Source: an uncultured Taibaiella sp. (GTDB taxonomy: Bacteria > Bacteroidota > Bacteroidia > Chitinophagales > Chitinophagaceae). Taken from it: a stretch of DNA of 7,224 nt. Shown in pieces: positions 1-5,831 of the stretch. The stretch spans positions 1 to 7,224 of the forward strand of contig CALMXV010000425.1 of assembly GCA_937871155.1 (NCBI GenBank), written 5' to 3'. The translations under genes and the position numbers were made by a program. The notes beneath the pieces were generated by a model that did no database searches, was not told where the DNA came from, and worked only from the letters and a program-made list of their open reading frames with translations. Position 1 is the stretch's first letter; each line of letters starts with the position of its first letter.

Positions 1-124
1 CAAAGACAAATTTTCGATTTCTTGATAGAAGTTAAAAAATAGCAAGTTCCAATTTAGTAAGTTTCTTTCGTAGTTTAGCTATTCATAGTTTTAATACATT
101 TTTAGAAAATCGACTTAATAAACA

Positions 125-132
125 TCTATTTG
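125..132 (+). promoter_or_regulatory. Weak candidate -7 promoter element for the Nudix gene
   Basis: TCTATTTG differs from the Bacteroidota -7 consensus TAnnTTTG at one defined base. It lies 25 bases before the GTG start, which would give a leader of roughly 20 bases. No TTG -33 element is evident at the usual distance upstream. The rest of the stretch from 1 to 157 is AT-rich, with no hairpin or Shine-Dalgarno sequence that I can see. Confidence 0.3.
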
Positions 133-157
133 TTTTATCATTTAATTCTTTGCCACT

Positions 158-778
158 GTGAATCTTGAAAAATTAAAATTGAGGCTACAACAACCTTTAC
201 CGGGTAAGTTGGCACAAGATAGAATGATATCTAGGCTCATTACATTACCAACAGAGGTTCCGGACAGTGCCAAGGTGAGTGCCGTTCTTATCGTATTCTT
301 AAATAAAAATGATACCTGGCATATCGTCTATATTCAACGAGCCATAGATGGACATGCGCATAGCGGACAAATCGGATTTCCGGGTGGAAAGCAAGAAAAA
401 TTTGACTCAAACCTTAGAGCTACTGCTTTAAGAGAAGCCCAAGAAGAAATTGGTATTGTTAGTAATGCCGTTGAAATCATTGGTCAGCTTAGCTCTCTTT
501 ATATACCGGTAAGCAATTTTAATGTCTATCCATTTGTGGCTGTTGCCTCCTCTACTTTTAATTATCGTTTACAAGCTAGTGAGGTGGCTAGGGTTTTAGA
601 AGTGCCGGTTAGCACCCTTATAAATGAAGAAATTAAAACAACCTTTAAGCTCACGGCTGCTGATCATCGTTTTATCCGTTCTGTTCCTGCTTATCAATTA
701 GAGGCTGATGCGATACTTTGGGGAGCTACTGCAATGATAACTGCAGAGCTGGAGCAAATACTATTAGATTGTTTTTAA
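158..778 (+). CDS. Nudix hydrolase, CoA pyrophosphatase (NudL/UPF0035) type
   Basis: This 206-residue cytosolic protein probably cleaves the pyrophosphate bond of coenzyme A or its oxidised or acylated forms, giving 4'-phosphopantetheine (or acyl derivative) and 3',5'-ADP. The family signature is visible at residues 61-77: R61, H66, then GQIGFPGG at 70-77, spaced as in the CoA-specific motif that precedes the Nudix box. The box follows, with G77, D83 and REAQEE at 92-97. E93, E96 and E97 are the expected Mg2+ ligands, and G99 follows. D83 stands where the classical box has Glu, and the spacing to R92 is one residue longer, as I recall for NudL proteins. The QQPLPG segment near residues 11-16 is also common at the N terminus of this family, which supports the GTG start; the in-frame stop at 143-145 leaves no earlier option. 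No Shine-Dalgarno is present. Family assignment is firm; the substrate is inferred. Confidence 0.88.
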   Translation: MNLEKLKLRLQQPLPGKLAQDRMISRLITLPTEVPDSAKVSAVLIVFLNKNDTWHIVYIQRAIDGHAHSGQIGFPGGKQEKFDSNLRATALREAQEEIGIVSNAVEIIGQLSSLYIPVSNFNVYPFVAVASSTFNYRLQASEVARVLEVPVSTLINEEIKTTFKLTAADHRFIRSVPAYQLEADAILWGATAMITAELEQILLDCF

Positions 779-826
779 TTCAGCAAAAGGGAACTTTAGA
801 CTATTAAAATAGCAGTACGAATCGTT

Positions 827-834
827 TATTTTTG
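827..834 (+). promoter_or_regulatory. Perfect Bacteroidota -7 element for the nucleotidyltransferase gene
   Basis: TATTTTTG matches TAnnTTTG exactly and ends nine bases before the ATG at 844. Transcription would start around 838-841, leaving only a few leader bases, so the mRNA would be leaderless or nearly so. A clear TTG -33 element is missing; the nearest match is TTA at 804-806, 20 bases upstream. A 5-bp inverted repeat, CTATT-AA-AATAG (801-812), lies over that position. Confidence 0.6.
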
Positions 835-843
835 TTCATAATT

Positions 844-1554
844 ATGAAAGCAATGCTCTTTGCTGCCGGACTAGGCACTCGCTTGAAACCCTTTACAGAC
901 CATCATCCCAAAGCGTTGGCAACCGTAAATGATAAAACACTTTTGCAACTGAATATAGAATATTTACAACGTCATGGTATCCGCGATGTAGTGGTTAATG
1001 TGCATCATTTTGCCGATCAGATAGAAAATATACTTTCACAGAACCATGGATTTGGTAGTAATGTAACGATATCTGATGAGCGAGATTCCGTTTTAGAAAC
1101 GGGCGGAGGGTTACTAAAAGCAGCACCTTATTTTGAAAATGAAGAAAGCTTCGTAGTGATGAATGTAGATGTGCTGACAACCTTAAATCTACATCATCTA
1201 ATAGCCGCACACCAGCCCAATTCTTTAGCTACATTAGCGGTGATGCAGCGAGCCTCCTCTCGACAATTATTATTTGAAAAAGATAAAACACTTTGCGGCT
1301 GGAAGAACAATCAAACGGGAGAAATCAAAATGGCACTACCATCGGAAAGCTTTACCCCTTTTGCGTTTAGCGGTATTCAAATAATATCATCCAAAATCTT
1401 TAAAGCGATACCTTTTGAAGGAAAATTCTCTGTGATAGAGGTGTACTTATTTCTTGCCAAGCAAAAATTAGTAAAAGGATTCGATCATACAGGAGATATA
1501 TTCATAGACGTTGGAAAGCCAGAAAGCTTACAACGAGCCAGCAATTTGTTTTAA
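844..1554 (+). CDS. Sugar-1-phosphate nucleotidyltransferase (MurU / GDP-mannose pyrophosphorylase-like)
   Basis: This 236-residue single-domain GT-A-fold enzyme should transfer a nucleotidyl group from an NTP to a sugar 1-phosphate, releasing pyrophosphate, in the cytosol. The nucleotide-binding signature is at residues 7-23 (G9-L-G-T-R13, P16, T18, P22-K23). ETGGG at 85-89, NVDV at 107-110 with the metal-binding D109, a FAFSGIQI strand at 173-180 and IDVGKPESL at 221-229 with the second metal ligand D222 all fit the MurU/HddC/mannose-1-phosphate guanylyltransferase group. The length matches MurU, which lacks the C-terminal beta-helix of GlmU. In cell-wall recycling MurU works with the kinase AmgK, but no kinase gene lies beside it here, so MurNAc-1-phosphate is only one possible substrate. 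I chose ATG 844 over the in-frame TTG at 832 because that TTG is part of the -7 promoter box and the family begins at KAMLFAAGLGTR. The convergent 55-base gap downstream shows no clear terminator. Confidence 0.87.
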   Translation: MKAMLFAAGLGTRLKPFTDHHPKALATVNDKTLLQLNIEYLQRHGIRDVVVNVHHFADQIENILSQNHGFGSNVTISDERDSVLETGGGLLKAAPYFENEESFVVMNVDVLTTLNLHHLIAAHQPNSLATLAVMQRASSRQLLFEKDKTLCGWKNNQTGEIKMALPSESFTPFAFSGIQIISSKIFKAIPFEGKFSVIEVYLFLAKQKLVKGFDHTGDIFIDVGKPESLQRASNLF

Positions 1555-1609
1555 TAAAAAGATAGAAACAAGGCAAAACAGTTACATCTCATGGCTCTTT
1601 AAAAACACA

Positions 1610-2296
1610 CTATGGAGCAATGTAGTATTTTAATAGAGAGTCAGAATGTTGAACACTAGGAATGCCGGTTATTTTTATATCCACTTCTTCTTTAATGATA
1701 CCAATACCTTTAGCAAACCAAATATCCAATCGTCCGGCATCTATATAAGTCGGTAATGCATTCGGCTTCCATTTTACACTCGTATGCACCTTTGAAACTT
1801 CTTTATAGGTAGAGTCTCCTAAGGATAAAGTACCATCAATGAAATCAACCTTACTTTCAAAAAGCAAATTCACTTTGATACCTGAATAGGTATAGTCTTG
1901 GGTATTGGTCCAGTTGGAGCCTTGCTGTACACTATCTTGTAAAAACACGAGAGTAGTATAGTTCGTTTGTGCTCCATCAAAATCATAAAGCGAAACATAC
2001 AAGTTGCCATTCTTGCCAAAATATTCGGGAGTTATAAATTTGGTATTTGTATCCAATTTTTCAAAATAACTAAACTTTAAGCCGTTTTTCATAGAGTCTA
2101 TTCCGCTTGCAGTACGTTTTACTACATCGCCATTTCTAGCACCAAACAACCACCACGAGCCTTTCTTGGTGGACATGTAATTACTTTTTTCTTGCTTGTT
2201 AGGGTCGAGATTTTGATTAGCACCATCACGTTTAGTACAAGCAAATAAACTTACCACAAGTAGTAAAATGATAGCAGAAGGAATAGTTTTGTTCAT
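1610..2296 (-). CDS. Putative lipoprotein of unknown function
   Basis: I do not recognise the family. The 228-residue product starts with a lipoprotein signal peptide: MNKTIPSA, a hydrophobic run of about ten residues, and the lipobox L17-F-A-C20, after which Cys20 would be lipidated. The residues after Cys (TKRDG) lack the acidic cluster that directs many Bacteroidota lipoproteins to the cell surface, so a periplasm-facing location is more likely. The mature part is polar with alternating aromatic and hydrophobic residues, probably beta-rich. It carries WW at 48-49 and a C-terminal DIWFAKGIGIIKEE segment (191-204), reminiscent of 'WFAKGVGLVK' segments in other Bacteroidota lipoproteins. The frame stays open upstream to an ATG at 2458, which would add 54 residues before the signal peptide; I chose 2296 because a lipobox needs to sit near the N terminus. 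No exact -7 box precedes it; TATCTTTA at 2314-2321 (minus) is a weak candidate. It lies downstream of the barrel gene in the same direction. Confidence 0.75.
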   Translation of the reverse strand: MNKTIPSAIILLLVVSLFACTKRDGANQNLDPNKQEKSNYMSTKKGSWWLFGARNGDVVKRTASGIDSMKNGLKFSYFEKLDTNTKFITPEYFGKNGNLYVSLYDFDGAQTNYTTLVFLQDSVQQGSNWTNTQDYTYSGIKVNLLFESKVDFIDGTLSLGDSTYKEVSKVHTSVKWKPNALPTYIDAGRLDIWFAKGIGIIKEEVDIKITGIPSVQHSDSLLKYYIAP

Positions 2297-2599
2297 AAAA
2301 AATGATAAAGGAATAAAGATATTAAAAACTGGGACTAAAATGGATTGGATGACTTTAAAAGTTTTCAAAAAGACAGAAAATAACCCAACACATATATTCA
2401 TTCCATAAGGGTATCTTCTAAAAATCATCGTAACTCGTTCAGCCCATCGAATCTTCATTGGTATTTTCTAGCAAAATAGTCTGCATAATTTTTAGCTTAT
2501 GCAGACTGTTCGGTTTCAATTTTATATTAATGAGTTGCTTTTTCTTTTGATATTCTTTAGTCAGCTTTTTTTTGCAAGTATTTAGAAGTAGTGAGATGA
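2297..2599. other. 303-base intergenic region between lipoprotein and barrel genes
   Basis: This gap between two minus-strand genes holds a perfect inverted repeat (2478-2507), T-rich stretches on the plus strand near 2540-2580, and an open minus-strand frame (2297-2458) continuous with the lipoprotein gene. That frame would encode a basic, hydrophobic 54-residue segment with no recognisable motif, so I read it as noncoding leader. I see no RNA gene or second coding region. Confidence 0.6.
2478..2507 (-). terminator. Perfect 11-bp inverted repeat, possible terminator of the barrel gene
   Basis: AGTCTGCATAA (2478-2488) and TTATGCAGACT (2497-2507) are exact reverse complements around an 8-base loop. 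It lies 93 bases beyond the stop codon of the barrel gene and ahead of the lipoprotein gene. Read on the minus strand the stem is followed by a short T-rich run (TATTTTG), so it could end barrel transcription. The U-tract is short and the stem is not GC-rich. On the plus strand the stem can extend to 2475-2510 with a G-U pair, but no coding gene there needs a terminator. An operator or processing hairpin is the main alternative. Confidence 0.5.
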
Positions 2600-4297
2600 T
2601 TAATAAAAATCATAATCACGTCTGGCAATGTTCAATCGAACACCACCATAACCATAGGTAGTTGATATGTTTGGAATAGCCAACACATCTTCACTTACAA
2701 AACGACGATGGGTGAATCCTAAGTCGAAAAATAAATTATCACGCAATTCGTAAGAAAGGTTTAAGTTCATCAACATACAGCTTGTTTTGATACCATTGAT
2801 AACTCCTATACCAAAGCTTTGTGTGCGGCTATTATAATCCATAAAGATATTGCTGCCATAATTGGAAGCACCGGTATCAAGTCCTTGTTTATAGTACATA
2901 CCTTTTACGGTTACAAATAGTTTTTCAATAGGTTGGTATCGGATAAGCCCAATAAGTTCTACAAAGCCGGCTCCTAAAGGATGCGCCAGTGGCTGGTTGT
3001 AGTGTGTATAGTTAGCAGTGCTATCGTAGTGAGCATAAGTAAATGGGCGTACAATATTCATTTCACCTTGAAGATCTAGGTTTTTAAGTCCGAAAGCATT
3101 GAAGTATTTGCCACCAAGCTGTAAGCCCCATTTATTACCCCAATATCCATTACGGCTAAAGAATTCTTTAGAAGTAAATTCATCCAGCATAAACTGGCCA
3201 TAAAATTGAAATCTTTTAGCAACTATTGCTTTGAAGTTTAAGCCTAGATTCACATTGTCGGGGCTACCAAATGCACGCTCTACAGAACGGAATAAGATTA
3301 TAGGATTCAAATAGCCAAACTCATAGCGGTCTCTTCTACCAAATACCACACTTTCAAAAACACCTACATTCAACCAACGGGTAACATTTACACTCAAACT
3401 GTGAATGGTAGCGTATTTACGAGGAAGACGAGCATCTATTCCTTTTACAAACTGAGGCGTCAACTCTACATAAAGGTTTTGATAATTGAGTTTCCAGATC
3501 TTGGTATTTAAACGAAGGAAAGGATAGTTGGCAGAGAAATCGCTTAAGAATAAGCTGCGCATTCCATCACCATAAAAGTTTTTACCATAGCCAAAAGTTA
3601 CGTTGAGATGGTTTTTGATAGCTTGAAAATCAATGTACCCTTGTGCTAATAGGTAGTCGTAAGTATTGTTTTTCGTCATAAGATAAAAGTCGGCACCCGG
3701 CACACCTTTATAACCACTTCTGTGATTGATATAGTTGTCCACAAAACTTACCGGCTGTTCTTGGTTGTCGGTGAAGTAGGTATAAAAGCCGATGCGTTTA
3801 GTAACCCATCCTCTTAGTTCTACACCACGGCTACTCATAAAATGATTGTCACTGCCCAAGGTATTTTTCTCTCCAAGTACTTGTCCTGAGATAACTGGAT
3901 TCGCCACTAAGAAGAAATTGTCTTTATTAACATGAAGAAAATCGGGTTGCTTCTTATAAAAAGTATTGAACCAAGGAAGTTTTGAATCAATAGCGCCATT
4001 GGCATCTGGTGCCCACTCACCACTTTTGGAGATGGTATGGTCTAGATTAAAACGATCTATTTTTGAAAGACCTAATTGACGCGCTTGCTCTCTCTTCTCA
4101 ATAAAATATTGCACTACGCCGCTTCTAGGTGCCGGTTTTACGGTTGTAAAAAAACTATTGGTCAATTCACCGGATAACGTCTCCATTTTATCCATCAGCG
4201 GATACGCTTCTGTGTTCATGGGTAGATACGTTGTTTGCGCAGTTGCAATGCCGGATAGTGATAATCCTGAAGCAACGAGAAGTGTAAATTTATTCAT
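2600..4297 (-). CDS. Outer-membrane beta-barrel protein, Wzi/RemB-like
   Basis: The 565-residue product has a Sec signal peptide (MNKF, hydrophobic core, A18-T-A20 then Q21), typical for exported Bacteroidota proteins. The mature protein is rich in alternating aromatic/hydrophobic strands with frequent Asn, Tyr and Gly, and ends in an aromatic residue (DYDFY), as expected for an outer-membrane barrel inserted by the BAM machinery. Segments that resemble the capsule-assembly Wzi and gliding-motility RemB proteins are KPAPRSGV (54-61), FGYGKNFYGDGMRSLFLSD (235-253), GYLNPIILFR (328-337) and SPDNVNLGLNFKA with YGQFMLDEF (345-374). This suggests a role at the cell surface, perhaps with polysaccharide or motility, but no capsule or gliding genes are nearby, so function is unproven. 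ATG 4297 was chosen over the in-frame TTG at 4342, which lies inside the -7 promoter box and would place 15 extra residues before the signal peptide. Confidence 0.77.
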   Translation of the reverse strand: MNKFTLLVASGLSLSGIATAQTTYLPMNTEAYPLMDKMETLSGELTNSFFTTVKPAPRSGVVQYFIEKREQARQLGLSKIDRFNLDHTISKSGEWAPDANGAIDSKLPWFNTFYKKQPDFLHVNKDNFFLVANPVISGQVLGEKNTLGSDNHFMSSRGVELRGWVTKRIGFYTYFTDNQEQPVSFVDNYINHRSGYKGVPGADFYLMTKNNTYDYLLAQGYIDFQAIKNHLNVTFGYGKNFYGDGMRSLFLSDFSANYPFLRLNTKIWKLNYQNLYVELTPQFVKGIDARLPRKYATIHSLSVNVTRWLNVGVFESVVFGRRDRYEFGYLNPIILFRSVERAFGSPDNVNLGLNFKAIVAKRFQFYGQFMLDEFTSKEFFSRNGYWGNKWGLQLGGKYFNAFGLKNLDLQGEMNIVRPFTYAHYDSTANYTHYNQPLAHPLGAGFVELIGLIRYQPIEKLFVTVKGMYYKQGLDTGASNYGSNIFMDYNSRTQSFGIGVINGIKTSCMLMNLNLSYELRDNLFFDLGFTHRRFVSEDVLAIPNISTTYGYGGVRLNIARRDYDFY

Positions 4298-4339
4298 GTA
4301 AAATAATAGATGGAATGGTTTTGAAAATTTGAGCAAGCA

Positions 4340-4347
4340 CAAAAATA
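4340..4347 (-). promoter_or_regulatory. Perfect Bacteroidota -7 element for the barrel gene
   Basis: Read on the minus strand, this is TATTTTTG, an exact TAnnTTTG match. It ends 42 bases before the ATG at 4297, predicting a leader of roughly 35-40 bases. The nearest upstream TTG (minus strand, 4375-4373, within TTTTG) is 25 bases away, longer than the usual 19-23 spacing, so the -33 element is uncertain. Confidence 0.6.
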
Positions 4348-4411
4348 ATTTTCTGCGTTAACTTTTCATAAACAAAATTTGAATTCATTTTTTATCTAAA
4401 AAGCAATAGGA

Positions 4412-4430
4412 ATTGAAACTTCATTTCAAT
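4412..4430. repeat. 7-bp inverted repeat in the divergent intergenic region
   Basis: ATTGAAA (4412-4418) and TTTCAAT (4424-4430) are perfect reverse complements separated by CTTCA. The repeat sits between the divergent barrel promoter (4340-4347, minus) and the pyrC start (4497, plus). It could be a regulator-binding site acting on either gene, or a chance palindrome in AT-rich DNA. It has no T-tract and lies between two start sites, so it is not a terminator. Confidence 0.4.
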
Positions 4431-4479
4431 AAAAAGGAATCCCGATATTCGTTCCTAGTATTAAAATAAGAACTTTACC

Positions 4480-4495
4480 GATTAACAAGATTAAC
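4480..4495 (+). repeat. Tandem GATTAAC direct repeat just before the pyrC start
   Basis: GATTAAC occurs at 4480-4486 and again at 4489-4495, separated by AA, and ends two bases before the ATG at 4497. It occupies the place where a ribosome-binding site would be; no purine-rich Shine-Dalgarno is present. It may influence translation initiation or bind a regulator, or may be coincidental. No clear TAnnTTTG promoter box was found between 4380 and 4496. Confidence 0.4.
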
Positions 4496-4496
4496 C

Positions 4497-5831
4497 ATGA
4501 GCACGATATTGATAAAAAACGCTACAATTGTCAATGAAGGGAAACAAGCGATAGCTGATGTATTGGTGAAGCAAGGAACGATAGAAAAAATAGCAAACGA
4601 CATCACCCTTAAGGAGCAAGCACGTATCATTGATGCCACCGGTTTGTATCTATTACCAGGAGTGATAGACGACCAAGTACATTTTAGAGAACCCGGGCTA
4701 ACCCACAAAGCCAACATAGCTACCGAATCCCGTGCGGCTGTGGCAGGCGGTGTTACCAGTTTCATGGAAATGCCCAATACCAATCCTCCGGCCTTGTCGC
4801 AAGAATTGTTAGAATCCAAATATCAAATTGCAGCAGAGACTTCTCTTGCTAATTACTCCTTCTTTATGGGAGTATCAAATGATAATGTAGAAGAGGTATT
4901 AAAGACAAACAAAAAACAACAAGAAGTATGCGGAGTCAAGATTTTTATGGGTTCCAGTACCGGCAATATGTTGGTCGATAATTACAATACATTGAACCGA
5001 ATTTTTTCAGATAGCGAACTTTTAATAGCCACCCACTGTGAAGATGAACGCATCATTAATGCCAATAAAGAACAGTATAAAGATGCCGACCATGCCAGTT
5101 TTCACCCAATGATACGTGATGTAGAAGCCTGCTTTGAAAGCTCTTTTTCGGCAGTGCAACTTGCAAAGCAAACTGGTGCTAGATTACACATCCTACACAT
5201 TTCTACAGCTAAAGAATTACAACTCTTCTCTAATATGCTTCCCCTAAAAGAGAAGCGAATCACTAATGAGGTTTGTGTACATCATCTTCATTTTACTGCT
5301 GACGACTATGAGCATTATGGCAACTTGATAAAATGTAACCCTGCCATTAAAGCGAAAGACAATAAAGAAGCCCTGTGGGAAGCCTTATTAGACGATAGAT
5401 TAGACGTTATAGCTACCGACCATGCGCCACATACTTGGGAAGAAAAGCAACAACCTTATCAACAAGCACCTTCTGGAGTTCCATTGATACAACACTCGCT
5501 CTTATTAATGTTGCAGTATGTAAAAGAAGGAAAAATAACCCTTGAAAAAGTAGTAGAGAAAATGAGCCATGCAGTTGCAGATTGCTTTCAAATATCGAAA
5601 CGCGGCTATATTCGTGAAGGTTATCATGCCGATTTAGTCTTAGTGAATATGAATGGAGTGTACCGAGTATCTAAAGAAAACATCTTTTATAAATGTGGGT
5701 GGTCGCCGTTTGAAGGACATCAATTCCCCACAACCATTCAAGCTACATTAGTAAATGGAAATGTGGTTTATGAAAATGGAGTAATGAATGAGTCTTTCAA
5801 AGGCCAACGAATTTTATTTGACCGTCATTAA
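4497..5831 (+). CDS. pyrC: Dihydroorotase (amidohydrolase superfamily)
   Basis: This 444-residue cytosolic enzyme should reversibly cyclise N-carbamoyl-L-aspartate to L-dihydroorotate, the third step of pyrimidine synthesis. Length and motifs fit the long bacterial dihydroorotase class. The N-terminal strand (LIKNATIVNEG) and IDATGLYLLPGVID belong to the composite beta-sandwich. Then come DDQVHFREPG (58-67) with H62 and substrate-binding R64, EMPNTNP (91-97) with N94, GVKIFMGSSTGN (146-157) with K148 as the candidate carboxylated lysine, THCEDE (179-184) with H180, LHILHIS (230-236) with H234, and ATDHAPH (306-312) with catalytic D308. A C-terminal KCGWSPFEG segment (399-407) is also typical. 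The first His of the metal-binding HxH is Gln (Q60, codon CAA 4674-4676); the other ligands are intact, and I recall this variant in other Bacteroidota dihydroorotases. Hydantoinase or allantoinase are less likely alternatives. Its stop overlaps the next start. Confidence 0.9.
   Translation: MSTILIKNATIVNEGKQAIADVLVKQGTIEKIANDITLKEQARIIDATGLYLLPGVIDDQVHFREPGLTHKANIATESRAAVAGGVTSFMEMPNTNPPALSQELLESKYQIAAETSLANYSFFMGVSNDNVEEVLKTNKKQQEVCGVKIFMGSSTGNMLVDNYNTLNRIFSDSELLIATHCEDERIINANKEQYKDADHASFHPMIRDVEACFESSFSAVQLAKQTGARLHILHISTAKELQLFSNMLPLKEKRITNEVCVHHLHFTADDYEHYGNLIKCNPAIKAKDNKEALWEALLDDRLDVIATDHAPHTWEEKQQPYQQAPSGVPLIQHSLLLMLQYVKEGKITLEKVVEKMSHAVADCFQISKRGYIREGYHADLVLVNMNGVYRVSKENIFYKCGWSPFEGHQFPTTIQATLVNGNVVYENGVMNESFKGQRILFDRH

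Noticed and set aside
1..42. Thirteen in-frame codons (QRQIFDFLIEVKK) ending in TAG at 40-42, possibly the tail of a plus-strand gene entering from the left
   Set aside because: The stretch is too short to tell from chance, and the two other plus-strand frames also remain open for several codons. Sequence to the left is needed.
995..1210. Minus-strand frame of 71 codons inside the nucleotidyltransferase gene
   Set aside because: It is antisense to a well-supported enzyme gene, has no recognisable motif and no promoter, and is explained as a shadow frame.
1555..1609. Possible bidirectional terminator between the converging genes
   Set aside because: No stem of useful length was found in these 55 bases; only short A-rich runs are present.
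4380..4496. Pyrimidine attenuator or riboswitch ahead of pyrC
   Set aside because: No terminator/antiterminator pair or PyrR-type binding structure is visible; only the short repeats listed separately.
4475..4819. Minus-strand frame of 114 codons overlapping the pyrC start
   Set aside because: It runs opposite to the conserved N-terminal part of dihydroorotase and has no family features; a shadow of the pyrC codon pattern.
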